Below are positions 8,658 to 16,594 of a DNA stretch of 64,000 nt, piece after piece. The notes below the pieces were generated by a model. That model ran no database searches and was not told where the DNA came from. It saw only the letters and a program-made list of their open reading frames with translations. The first letter of the stretch is position 1. Every line of letters starts with the position of its first letter. This stretch comes from Agrococcus sp. ARC_14 (GTDB taxonomy: Bacteria; Actinomycetota; Actinomycetes; Actinomycetales; Microbacteriaceae), in contig NZ_JAKUDO010000001.1 of assembly GCF_022436485.1 (NCBI RefSeq), positions 2,604,001 to 2,668,000 of the forward strand, in the 5' to 3' direction. The position numbers and the translations under genes were made by a program.

Positions 8658-9527
8658 TCAGCGCGACGGCGCGCGTCGGGCCTCGGATCCGCCTTCCGGC
8701 ACGGCGAGGGCAGCCTCCACCCGGTCGACCAGCCGCCGAGCCCGCTCGACCGCGTCGGAGAGAGCGGTTCCGGATGCGTCCCCGAGCGCGAGCGCGTCGG
8801 TCACGCTCGCCGCGAAGCCCGTTGGCGCGCTCGGCAGCCGCGCCGCAGCGGCCACCAGCCCCTTCTCGTTCGTCGACCATCGGAGGTCGCGCCCGTGGAT
8901 CGCGTGCGCCGAGATCAGCGCGGCGTGCGCGAGGCAGAGCGCGACGTAGGCGGCGTCGCCGCGAGCCGCGGCCTTGGCGGCCGCGTCGACCGAGAAGCTC
9001 GCCTCCCAGATGCGGTCGGCGAGCGCGGATCCGAGCGCCGCGGGCATCTCCTGCATGCGCTCCCGGCGCTCGTTCAGCGCCCCGCTCGGATCCGCGAGCA
9101 TCCGGCCGAGCGCCAGCTCCGCGCAGTAGCCGGCGTCGAGGAAGCCGTGCGGGTGCCCGGGCTGGGCGTGGAAGGCGAACTCGCCGCGTCGCGCTCGCTC
9201 CCACTGCGCCTCGACCCGTTCGAGGTCGCGGCGGATCCAGTCGACCGCGGTGCCGTCGACCACGAGCCAGGCGCCGCCGTCCACCCACGGGCCCCACGCG
9301 CCCGACTGCGTCCAGCGCGCGGGCGGCGCCGAGGCATCCGACCACCCCTCGGCGAGCGCCGCGATCGCCTCCTCGTCGACGGCACCGCGCAGATAGATGC
9401 CGAGGTCGGCATCGGAGCCTGGCGCCGCAGCGCCGCGGGCGCGCGAGCCGCCCAGCATGACGCCCTCGACGCCATCGATGCGGCAGAGGTCGCTCGCCAT
9501 GGCGAACAGGGCGGCGTCATCGAGCAC
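8658..9527 (-). CDS. Nucleotidyltransferase-domain protein (aminoglycoside nucleotidyltransferase-like)
   Basis: 289-residue protein whose N-terminus has the pol-beta-type minimal nucleotidyltransferase motif: GGSRARG followed by GSDADLGIYL, with the two metal-binding aspartates. The remainder is helical. Family members adenylylate or nucleotidylate small molecules or proteins, including aminoglycosides, but nothing here fixes the substrate. GTG at 9527 is chosen because TAGGCT lies 7 nt upstream with no Shine-Dalgarno sequence. The TAG of that box is also the stop of a decayed gene fragment on the same strand. Confidence 0.8.
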   Translation of the reverse strand: MLDDAALFAMASDLCRIDGVEGVMLGGSRARGAAAPGSDADLGIYLRGAVDEEAIAALAEGWSDASAPPARWTQSGAWGPWVDGGAWLVVDGTAVDWIRRDLERVEAQWERARRGEFAFHAQPGHPHGFLDAGYCAELALGRMLADPSGALNERRERMQEMPAALGSALADRIWEASFSVDAAAKAAARGDAAYVALCLAHAALISAHAIHGRDLRWSTNEKGLVAAAARLPSAPTGFAASVTDALALGDASGTALSDAVERARRLVDRVEAALAVPEGGSEARRAPSR

Positions 9528-9534
9528 GGTCGGG

Positions 9535-9540
9535 AGCCTA
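9535..9540 (-). promoter_or_regulatory. TAGGCT -10 box for the nucleotidyltransferase gene
   Basis: TAGGCT read on the minus strand ends 7 nt before the GTG at 9527, consistent with a leaderless transcript. Confidence 0.55.
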
Positions 9541-9790
9541 GCGGGCGGTCACCAGCGCCTCGACGCCGGTGATCAGCAGTGCGAGGCCGAATCGGAACGA
9601 TCGCGCACGGCACCGGTCTGCTCCCACTACTCGAGATCGGTCTCCGCCAGCGTGAGGCGCTCCTGCTCTGCGACCCAGCCCTGCGCCGCGCCTGCGTCGT
9701 CAGCCTTCGTGCACGCCTTGACGAAGTTGGCACGCGCGTCGGCGGCACACGGACGACCATCCTTCACCTGTCGTCCGTGTGTAGCACTCG
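9538..9790 (-). pseudogene. Decayed regulator remnant, TetR-like C-terminus
   Basis: On the minus strand, 9538-9606 encodes RSFRFGLALLITGVEALVTAR followed by TAG. This resembles the last helix of TetR-family regulators (FxFGLxLLLxGLE pattern). Further upstream the frame changes and an in-frame TAG at 9627 ends another open stretch with VAEQERLTLAETDLE. No start codon or DNA-binding domain remains. I read this as a degraded gene at the edge of the following accessory block; only the last 21 residues are a reasonable family match. Confidence 0.4.
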
Positions 9791-9792
9791 TC

Positions 9793-10800
9793 TCAGGAGC
9801 CCTGCGGACGACCCCGCACTGATCCCCGCTCGACGAGGATGGGGGCAGGGGTATCGATGACGACATCAGTCAGCGGCTGGCCGAGGAGATGGTCATAGAT
9901 CATCTCGGTGCTCGCCGCTCCTGCCTCGCGCATCGGCATCCTCACCACAGTGAGTGCCGGCACCGCGAAACGCGCGAGCCAGGGGTCCTGAAGCGTGACG
10001 AGAGAGAGATCCGAGGGGATGTCTATGCCACGATCGTGTGCCGCCGAGGCGGCTCCAAAGGCGGCGTTTGCGCTCGCCACCACCACGGCTGAGGGGCGTC
10101 GATCGTGGTCGAGCAGACGGCGCATTGCGGCCGCCCCGTCCTCAGCCTCCCAGCCGCCTTCTTGCACCCATCCGTCGAGGCAGACGAGCCCGTGATTCGC
10201 CATGGCCGCGAGGAAGGCATCGCGGCGCCGCCCGGCAGCATCGTGCAACGGACGGCCACCGACGAACCCGATGTCGCGATGGCCACGCTCGACCAGATGG
10301 CGCGCGGCTATGGCCACGCCGACGGCATCGTCGAGGATGACGGAACCTGTGTAGCCATCGATTCGGGAATTGAACAGCACGGTGGGAACCTCGAGCTGCA
10401 GGCTGGCCCGCAGCTCGTTGTCGGTCATCGACTCGGGCCGCTGCAGGATTGCCCCGTCCACGCGGCCTCGGCCGACGATCGACGCGACGTCGCGCTCGTC
10501 TCCTACTGAGCCGACGATGACGACAGAACCGTGCTCGTCGGCGGTGGCTTCGACGCCGGCGAGCAGCTCCGCGAAGATGGCGTTGTTGACGTCGGGGACG
10601 AGCAGCGCGACCGCGCCAGCGCGGCGCGTGCGCAGTCCCCGCGCCTGGTGATCTGGGGCGTAGCGCAATCGCGTGGCTGCTTCGCGGACTCGCTCGCGAG
10701 TGGTCTCGCTGATCCGTGCTCGGGCATCGCCGCTCAGGACTCGCGACGCGACGGAGCGCGAGACACCGGCCGCATCCGCGACGTCCTGAAGGCTGGCCAT
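9793..10800 (-). CDS. LacI/GalR-family transcriptional regulator
   Basis: 335-residue LacI-type repressor. The helix-turn-helix and hinge are at residues 1-55 (MASLQDVADAAGVSRSVASR, then ISETTRERVREAATRLRYAP), followed by a periplasmic-binding-protein-like sensor domain with VALLVPDVNNAIFAELLAGVE and GHRDIGFVGGR. ATG at 10800 begins the domain; a longer open frame to 11022 has no homology. It is the last gene of the CoA-transferase/hydratase/oxidoreductase operon and also has its own TACGGT box. Its probable targets are the two operators at 14268 and 14302. The ligand is unknown, probably the imported substrate. Confidence 0.92.
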   Translation of the reverse strand: MASLQDVADAAGVSRSVASRVLSGDARARISETTRERVREAATRLRYAPDHQARGLRTRRAGAVALLVPDVNNAIFAELLAGVEATADEHGSVVIVGSVGDERDVASIVGRGRVDGAILQRPESMTDNELRASLQLEVPTVLFNSRIDGYTGSVILDDAVGVAIAARHLVERGHRDIGFVGGRPLHDAAGRRRDAFLAAMANHGLVCLDGWVQEGGWEAEDGAAAMRRLLDHDRRPSAVVVASANAAFGAASAAHDRGIDIPSDLSLVTLQDPWLARFAVPALTVVRMPMREAGAASTEMIYDHLLGQPLTDVVIDTPAPILVERGSVRGRPQGS

Positions 10801-10808
10801 GGCCTGCA

Positions 10809-10814
10809 ACCGTA
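10809..10814 (-). promoter_or_regulatory. TACGGT -10 box for the lacI-type gene
   Basis: TACGGT ends 8 nt before the ATG at 10800, inside the 44-nt gap after the FAD oxidoreductase gene. It would give the repressor its own leaderless transcript in addition to operon read-through. Confidence 0.45.
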
Positions 10815-10844
10815 GCAGCGGCCCGCGTATGCCTGAGCGACCGC

Positions 10845-12215
10845 CTAGAGCTCTGATCCCAACCCGATCATCTCCGACCGGATCCGTTCCCCAGCGAGCT
10901 CCCGATACGCGCTGCTGCTCTGCAGGGACAGCACAGTCGCGACCGCCGCAGCCTGGCCGTACTCGAAGCATTGGGCCGTCACTCGACAGGATGCGAGCGC
11001 CTCGTGCTCCGCGCTGAGGCATCGTCCCGCCACGATGATGTCCTCGCCCCGCTCTGGAACGAGTGCCAAGTACGGAACCTCGTAGAAGTCATCGAGCAGC
11101 CAGTGCAGCTTCGGACGCTCGCCGACGTGCAGCTCGATGGGCCACGGCGACCTGGCGATCCCGTCGGGTCTCTTGCGGAGACCGATCACGTCGTCGTTGG
11201 TGAGCGTCTCGACACCGGTGATGGTCCGGGTCTGACGGATGCCAGCCTCCACTCCGGTGTCGATGACGTAGGCGCCACGGCAGCTGTCGAAGGCATCTCG
11301 GAAGAATCTCTCGTATTCGCGCACCTGCCGGCGCCCGAGGATCTCGGCCTCCGTGAAGTCTTCGGGATCGATGACGTTGAGCATCCGCCCGTCGGCGCCG
11401 CTGAGGCGAGTCGCGTTGACGAGCAGCTGGCCCGGCTGCGGCGTCGCGAACGCCCAGATCTTCTTCCGGGGCAGGTCCAGGCCTGCATCGCTCGCCGCTG
11501 CGATGCGATGGGTCGTGGCCTCGGAGCAGATGGTGTCTGCGCCCCATTCCTGCCAGAACGCCGCTGCGTCGACTCCGCCCAGCCGGAAGAACATCGTCGG
11601 GTTCTGGATGGCGCCCTCGTCACCGAAGGTGTAGTCCAGACCGGCACGCACGGCAACCGCGCCATCGCCCGACGCATCGATGGTGCGCCGTGCCAGCACG
11701 ACCGCGCGGCCTGCGTTCGACTCGATCACCACGCCGCGATGGCGATCGCCGTCGAGGACGACGCCGGTGACCGCCGTGTGGAACAGCACGCGGACGCCAG
11801 CTCGCGTCAGCATGTCGTCGGCGGTCTCGCGCCAGACGAGGGGATCGTGGGCGACCGTCCAGGTCTTGCCGTACGGCTGCGGTGCCGTCAACCCGTGACG
11901 CTGCTCGAGCCCGACCATGAACCGTTCGGTGAAGCCGCGGACGACCTGCACGGGTGTCGAGCTGCGGTCGCTTGCTTGGAACAGGCCGCAGATAGTGCCG
12001 GACATCCCAGCCACCGCGGCGCCACCCGCGAATCCGTACTTCTCGATCACCACGCTCGAGAGCCCCGCCTCGGCGCATGTGACGGCTGCCGCGACGCCGG
12101 CAGCGCCGGCACCGACGATGCAGACGTCCACCTCCGCGAGCACAGGAAGATCGGATCCGTCGGAGACGGCGTCCAACTGCCAGATGGCCAATCGAGGGGT
12201 CGTGCCAGCGGTCAT
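10845..12215 (-). CDS. FAD-dependent oxidoreductase
   Basis: 456-residue flavoprotein of the FAD_oxidored (PF12831-like) type. The Rossmann motif is at residues 31-55 (VCIVGAGAAGVAAAVTCAEAG, then VVIEK), with a FAD-domain TIDASGDGAVAVRAG block near residue 180 and a C-terminal DIIVAGRCLSAEHEALASCR block, the second FAD contact of this family. The ATG at 12215 is chosen because GGAGGAG lies 6 nt upstream; an earlier in-frame ATG at 12233 overlaps that site. It starts 14 nt after the hydratase stop. It probably oxidises a substrate or intermediate of the CoA-dependent pathway; the exact step is not deducible. Confidence 0.88.
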   Translation of the reverse strand: MTAGTTPRLAIWQLDAVSDGSDLPVLAEVDVCIVGAGAAGVAAAVTCAEAGLSSVVIEKYGFAGGAAVAGMSGTICGLFQASDRSSTPVQVVRGFTERFMVGLEQRHGLTAPQPYGKTWTVAHDPLVWRETADDMLTRAGVRVLFHTAVTGVVLDGDRHRGVVIESNAGRAVVLARRTIDASGDGAVAVRAGLDYTFGDEGAIQNPTMFFRLGGVDAAAFWQEWGADTICSEATTHRIAAASDAGLDLPRKKIWAFATPQPGQLLVNATRLSGADGRMLNVIDPEDFTEAEILGRRQVREYERFFRDAFDSCRGAYVIDTGVEAGIRQTRTITGVETLTNDDVIGLRKRPDGIARSPWPIELHVGERPKLHWLLDDFYEVPYLALVPERGEDIIVAGRCLSAEHEALASCRVTAQCFEYGQAAAVATVLSLQSSSAYRELAGERIRSEMIGLGSEL

Positions 12216-12229
12216 CGTGTGCTCCTCCA

Positions 12230-13018
12230 TCATTCGCCCCGGAATTCGGGCTGCCGCTTCTCGACGAACGCAGCGACACCTTCTCTGCCGTCGTGCGACG
12301 CAAACAGCAGATCCAGCGCGGCACGCTCCTCAGTTCGCCCAGCCGGGGCCAAGTCGATGACGCGACAGGCCTCGCGCACCGCTAGCGGCGCCCGTGCGGC
12401 GATCTGGCTCGCGACCTCGAGCGCCGTCGACGCCGCAGCGCCCGGCGCGCAGAGCCGCGTGACGAGACCCACCTCGTCGCCCTCCGCAGCGCTGAGGACA
12501 CGGCCCAGCAGGACGACTTCCTTGGTGCGACGTCGCCCGATGAGCGATGTCAGCCGCTGGGTGCCACCCCAACCGGGTATCAGGCCGAGCGTGACCTCAG
12601 GCAATCCGAACCGGGCAGATTCGGATGCGACCACCAGGTCTGCGGCGAGGGCGAGCTCCATCCCCCCACCCAGCGCCATCCCTTCGACGGCCGCGACGAT
12701 CGGGACGGGTGTGCTCTCGATCAGATCGACGAGAGCGTTGGCAGCATCGGTGAGCGCACGCACCTCCTCGTCGTCGCCGCGCGCGTAGGTCGCGATGTCG
12801 GCGCCTGCGCAGAACACGGCATCGGTGCCGCGGAGCACGATGACGCGCGCCCGCGACGCGGCGTCGGTCAGGGCTGCGATGCACGCGGTCGCCATCGCCA
12901 TCGTGAGCGCGTTGCGCTTCGCTGGTCGATCCAGAGAGACGACGGCGATCTCGCCGTGCCACTCGGTGACCACGCGGCCCTCCGCAGGGGCGTCTTGCGC
13001 CAGCGTGACGACGCTCAT
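12230..13018 (-). CDS. Enoyl-CoA hydratase/isomerase (crotonase family)
   Basis: 262-residue crotonase-fold enzyme. The oxyanion-hole segments FCAGADIATYARG (about residue 70) and GMALGGGMELALAADLVVAS (about residue 113) are present, with PEVTLGLIPGWGGTQRL after them. The Glu-containing PEVTLG and the Pro/Gly positions fit hydratases. The C-terminal VAAFVEKRQPEFRG is the usual family end. The start overlaps the CoA-transferase stop by ATGA. It likely hydrates an unsaturated acyl-CoA made from the CoA-transferase product. Confidence 0.93.
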   Translation of the reverse strand: MSVVTLAQDAPAEGRVVTEWHGEIAVVSLDRPAKRNALTMAMATACIAALTDAASRARVIVLRGTDAVFCAGADIATYARGDDEEVRALTDAANALVDLIESTPVPIVAAVEGMALGGGMELALAADLVVASESARFGLPEVTLGLIPGWGGTQRLTSLIGRRRTKEVVLLGRVLSAAEGDEVGLVTRLCAPGAAASTALEVASQIAARAPLAVREACRVIDLAPAGRTEERAALDLLFASHDGREGVAAFVEKRQPEFRGE

Positions 13019-14181
13019 GCCGCGACCTCCCCGGTCAGTGCGTCGATCGTCTCGCCGTCGATGCCGAGCTCGGCGAGCACCGCGTGCGTATCGGCGCCAA
13101 GCGCGGGCGGCAGGGTGCGGACACCCGGGCGCACGCCGTCGTAGGTGACGGGGTGCCCGATCGTGCGCACGCGCCCGGCCTGCGGATGCTCGAACTCGAT
13201 GATCGACTCGTTGTGCAGCACCTGCGGATCGATCTCCACATCGGCGTAGTCATGGACGGGCGCGTACCAGACGCGGTGCTCCGCAAAGCGGGCCTCCCAT
13301 TCGGCGAGCGGCCGGCCGGCAAGGTGCACTGCCACGCGGCGGTTGACCTCGTCCCGACGCTCGTACGAGTGCTCCTCACCGACTGCGACGAACCAAGGAT
13401 CCCCGAAGAGCTCTGTCAGCGTCGCGAGTGAGTTCAGAGAGAGCGTGACGTGCCGGTCAGCGGTGGGGAAGACTCCGTAGGGCGCCTTGTAGTACCCGGA
13501 CGAGACGCCGCTGGGACTGCGCTGGCCGGCGAAGCCGTTGAGGTGGTACGAGAGCGGCTCGATCTGGAGGTCGAGCGCGGCGTTGAGGAGATTGCTCTCG
13601 ACGAGCGTGCCCACGCCGGTGCGCTCGCGGCCATGCAGCGCCGCAAGGATGCCGAGCGCGCCGAGCGTCGCACCATGCTGGTCCACGATCGACGCCCCGG
13701 TCGGCGTCGGCGGCTGGTCGCCGGCTCCCGTCGCAGCAGCCAATCCTGAGAGCGACTGCAGCAGGACGTCCTGGCCCGGCCGATCACGGTAGGGGCCGTC
13801 CGGGCCGTATCCGGACAGCGAGCAGTACACCAGTCGCGGATTCAGCGCGTGCAGCTCGTCCCATCCCAGGCCCAGTCGCGCCATCGCGCCAGGCCTGAAG
13901 CTCTCGATCAGTACGTCGGCGCGCGTGACGAGTTCTCGGATCGTCTCTCGCCATTTGGGATCCTTGAGGTCCGCGCGGATGCTGCGGACGTTGCGATTGC
14001 CTAGCAGGAAGAACACGCTCGTGTCGCCGAGGTAGGCGTCGGGGCCAGACCACGAGCGCTCGAACGCCCCTTGCGGAGGCTCGACCTTGATCACCTCCGC
14101 ACCAAGATCCGCGAGCGTCTGCGTGGCGGATGGGCCCTGCAGGAAATGGGTGAAGCTCAGTACGCGAATGCCCTCGAGCAC
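13015..14181 (-). CDS. CaiB/BaiF (family III) CoA-transferase
   Basis: 388-residue family III CoA-transferase. Visible blocks are the N-terminal LEGIRVLSFTHFLQGPSATQ, ADLGAEVIKVEPP, SVFFLLGNRNVRSI, SFRPGAMARLGLG and the RPGQDVLLQSLSGLAAATG segment carrying the catalytic-Asp position of formyl-CoA transferase relatives. The GTG at 14181 is chosen because GGAGG lies 6 nt upstream and the family N-terminus starts there; the open frame upstream is not conserved. First gene of the four-gene catabolic operon. It activates a carboxylic acid as a CoA thioester using another acyl-CoA as donor. Confidence 0.93.
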   Translation of the reverse strand: MLEGIRVLSFTHFLQGPSATQTLADLGAEVIKVEPPQGAFERSWSGPDAYLGDTSVFFLLGNRNVRSIRADLKDPKWRETIRELVTRADVLIESFRPGAMARLGLGWDELHALNPRLVYCSLSGYGPDGPYRDRPGQDVLLQSLSGLAAATGAGDQPPTPTGASIVDQHGATLGALGILAALHGRERTGVGTLVESNLLNAALDLQIEPLSYHLNGFAGQRSPSGVSSGYYKAPYGVFPTADRHVTLSLNSLATLTELFGDPWFVAVGEEHSYERRDEVNRRVAVHLAGRPLAEWEARFAEHRVWYAPVHDYADVEIDPQVLHNESIIEFEHPQAGRVRTIGHPVTYDGVRPGVRTLPPALGADTHAVLAELGIDGETIDALTGEVAA

Positions 14182-14267
14182 AAGCGCCTCCTCTCTCGAT
14201 GTCGTGGAGACGTGGAGCATGATCCGGTGGGGCATGCCTGTCGTCTGCGACTCAGTACAGCACGTGC

Positions 14268-14279
14268 GCAACCGATTGT
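14268..14279. promoter_or_regulatory. LacI-type operator, site 1
   Basis: GCAACCGATTGT fits the LacI/GalR operator form CAAnCGnTTG (core 14269-14278). It is an exact inverted copy of site 2; the identical stretch is 14 nt long (14266-14279 against 14302-14315). Confidence 0.75.
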
Positions 14280-14301
14280 CCACCGGCGCGAGCAAATTTG
14301 A

Positions 14302-14313
14302 ACAATCGGTTGC
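14302..14313. promoter_or_regulatory. LacI-type operator, site 2
   Basis: ACAATCGGTTGC again fits CAAnCGnTTG (core 14303-14312). The centres of the two sites are 34 bp apart, about three helical turns, so two repressor dimers could bind the same face of the DNA and shut both divergent promoters. Confidence 0.75.
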
Positions 14314-14489
14314 GCTGCACGTCTGCCGCGTGCTTGAATGCCCGAAATCGCGGTCGGACTTCTGCCCGAGGCCCGGCACCTCGATGAGCGACGGCGCATG
14401 CCGTCGTCGACGAAGACGGTGGAGGCGCAGGACAATCCTGTGTTCCCACGAACAACTCTCAAGCGTCAGCACGAGACAAAGGAGCCTCC

Positions 14490-15848
14490 GTGACCCAGCA
14501 GACCCAGCAGACCCAGCGGCCTTCGCAACCAGCTTCGGTGCTTCGCCGAGTCGTCGCGGCGTCGATGGCCGGCACCGTCATCGAGTGGTACGAGTTCCTG
14601 CTCTACTCGGCCGCGTCGGCCCTGGTCTTCGGCGTGATCTTCTTCCCCCAGACCGGCAACGCGCTCGACGGGGTCATCAGCGCCCTGCTCATCTACGCCG
14701 TGGGCTTCATCGCGCGACCGCTCGGCGGCATCATCTTCGGTCGGCTCGGCGACAGGCTCGGCCGCAAGAAGTTGCTGCAGGCGAGCCTGCTCCTCGTCGG
14801 TGCATCGACCTTCGCGATCGGCTGCATCCCGAGTTTCGAGACGATCGGCTACGCGGCACCGATCCTGCTCGTCACCGCCCGAATCTTGCAGGGCATCGGT
14901 GTCGGAGGTGAGTGGGGCGGAGCGGTGCTGCTGGTCGGCGAGCACAGCCCCAACGCAAGCCGAGGCTTCTGGACCAGCTGGCCGCAGGCGGGGCTGCCCC
15001 TCGGAAACCTCCTCGCCACGGCCGTGCTGGCGACGCTGGCAGCCGTCCTTCCGGAGCAGTCATTCCTGTCTTGGGGCTGGCGAGTCTCCTTCTGGCTCTC
15101 CGCCGTGATCGTCATCGTCGGCTATTACATTCGGACGCGCGTCGATGAGGCGCCGGTTTTCATCGAGGCGAGGGAACAGGCTGAGGCGAGCGCTGAGCAG
15201 CAGCCGACGCTCGTGCAGATCATCCGCACCTACCCGCGCCAGATCCTCATCGCGATGGGCGCTCGAGTCGCCGAGAACATCATGTACCAGCTTGTCGTGA
15301 CGTTCTCGATCACCTACCTCGCCTTCACGATCGGCAGCACGACTCTGGAGATCCTTGTCCTGCTGCTCGGCGCCCACGCCGTGCACTTCGTGACGATCCC
15401 ATTCTTCGGACACCTGACCGATCGATTCGGCCGAAAGCCCGTCTTCCTCACCGGGTCGCTGCTCGCCATCGGATGGGGCTTCGTGGGCTTCCCCCTCATG
15501 TCGACCGGTGAGGACATCCTGATCCTGCTCGGGATCGTGCTCGGCCTCATCGTGCACGGTCTGATGTATGCGCCTCAGCCTGCGCTCATGGCCGAGATGT
15601 TCCCGACCCGGGTCCGATACACGGGCGTCTCCCTTGGGTACCAAGTGACGTCCATCTTCGCTGGTTCACTCTCACCGTTCATCGCGACCTCCTTGCTGCG
15701 CGAGCACGAGACCTGGTGGCCCATCGCGATCTATCTCTCGATCGCTGCAGTCATCTCCACGATCGCGGTCTTCTTCGCCACAGAGACTCGTGGCGCCGAC
15801 CTCGCGACCATCGGGACCAAGGAGCATGCGAAGTCCACGGCGCCTTGA
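14490..15848 (+). CDS. MHS-family MFS transporter
   Basis: 452-residue, 12-helix proton symporter of the metabolite:H+ symporter family. It shows AGTVIEWYEFLLYSAASALV (helix 1), ARPLGGIIFGRLGDRLGRKK (loop 2-3 motif), GIGVGGEWGGAVLLVGEH, and GHLTDRFGRKP (the repeated motif in loop 8-9). GTG at 14490 is preceded by AAAGGAG. Divergent from the CoA-transferase operon and under the same paired operators, so it probably imports the acid that operon degrades. Confidence 0.92.
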   Translation: MTQQTQQTQRPSQPASVLRRVVAASMAGTVIEWYEFLLYSAASALVFGVIFFPQTGNALDGVISALLIYAVGFIARPLGGIIFGRLGDRLGRKKLLQASLLLVGASTFAIGCIPSFETIGYAAPILLVTARILQGIGVGGEWGGAVLLVGEHSPNASRGFWTSWPQAGLPLGNLLATAVLATLAAVLPEQSFLSWGWRVSFWLSAVIVIVGYYIRTRVDEAPVFIEAREQAEASAEQQPTLVQIIRTYPRQILIAMGARVAENIMYQLVVTFSITYLAFTIGSTTLEILVLLLGAHAVHFVTIPFFGHLTDRFGRKPVFLTGSLLAIGWGFVGFPLMSTGEDILILLGIVLGLIVHGLMYAPQPALMAEMFPTRVRYTGVSLGYQVTSIFAGSLSPFIATSLLREHETWWPIAIYLSIAAVISTIAVFFATETRGADLATIGTKEHAKSTAP

Positions 15849-15890
15849 CCTAGGGCAACCGCACGTCTGTGCGGCGGCAAGACCGGTGTC

Positions 15891-15928
15891 GCGGCGAGAT
15901 GCCTCAGCACGTCGAGGCATCTCGCCGC
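15891..15928. terminator. Bidirectional terminator hairpin
   Basis: A perfect 15-bp stem (GCGGCGAGATGCCTC and its complement) with an 8-nt loop lies between the convergent MHS transporter and metI. It can serve both genes. Confidence 0.85.
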
Positions 15929-15934
15929 CACGCG

Positions 15935-16594
15935 TCAGCGGCGCATGATGCGGCGCGCCAGCCCGTTGCCGAGCGCCTGGATCACCTGCACCACGAGCAC
16001 CACCACGACGAGCGCCGACCAGGTGATGACCTCGTCGAACTGCCGGTAGCCGTAGGTGATCGCCCAGTTGCCCAGGCCCTCGCCGCCGACCAGCCCGGCG
16101 ACGGCCGACATGTCGACGATCGCGATCACCGCGAAGGTGAAGCCGAGCACGAGCGGGCCGAGCGTCTCGGGGATGACGACCGTGCGGATGATGCGCCACG
16201 GGCTCGCACCGGTCGCCCGTGCCGCCTCGATGACGCCGGCGGGCAGCGCGACGAGGTTCTGCTCGACGATGCGTGCGATGCCGAAGGTCGCGGCGAACGC
16301 GATCGCGAACAGCGCGTACTCGGTGCCGATGCCCTTGCCCACGACCAGGCGGCCGATCGGCTGCAGCGCCGCGAGCAGGATGATGAACGGGATGGGTCGG
16401 AACGTGTTCACCAGGATGTTCAACACCCACCAGACGACGCGCTGCTGCAGGATGCCGCCGTGCCGGGTGACGTAGAGACCGGTGCCGATGATGAGACCGC
16501 CGATGCCGCCGAGGACGAGCGAGACCGCGACCATCCACAGCATGATCCCGGTCTGCTCGAGCAGGTCGGGCAGGATCTCTGTGATCTCGTTCAT
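15935..16594 (-). CDS. metI: Methionine ABC transporter permease
   Basis: 219-residue inner-membrane permease with five or six helices. The EAA loop typical of MetI is visible (EAARATGASPWRIIRTVVIPE), as are the NTFRPIPFIILLAALQP and AGLVGGEGLGNWAITYGYRQ blocks characteristic of D-methionine/methionine permeases. The start overlaps the metN stop by 4 nt. Last gene of the metQ-metN-metI operon; a strong hairpin follows. Confidence 0.95.
   Translation of the reverse strand: MNEITEILPDLLEQTGIMLWMVAVSLVLGGIGGLIIGTGLYVTRHGGILQQRVVWWVLNILVNTFRPIPFIILLAALQPIGRLVVGKGIGTEYALFAIAFAATFGIARIVEQNLVALPAGVIEAARATGASPWRIIRTVVIPETLGPLVLGFTFAVIAIVDMSAVAGLVGGEGLGNWAITYGYRQFDEVITWSALVVVVLVVQVIQALGNGLARRIMRR

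Larger units (their letters stand above)
14182..14489. promoter_or_regulatory. Divergent promoter region of the LacI-controlled block
   Basis: This 308-nt non-coding region separates the leftward CoA-transferase operon from the rightward MHS transporter. It is less GC-rich than the genes around it and contains two LacI-type operators (next entries) with an AT-rich run, AGCAAATTTGAACAA, between and into the second. No coding sequence was recognised in it. Confidence 0.75.

Noticed and set aside
9627-9866. Small 79-residue ORF overlapping the lacI-type gene end
   Set aside because: Its first half is out of frame with the lacI-type gene and the rest has no ribosome site; treated as part of a decayed region.
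14268-14313. Reading the inverted repeat as a transcription terminator
   Set aside because: It lies between divergent starts, has a 22-nt AT-rich interior, and each arm is itself a LacI-type operator.
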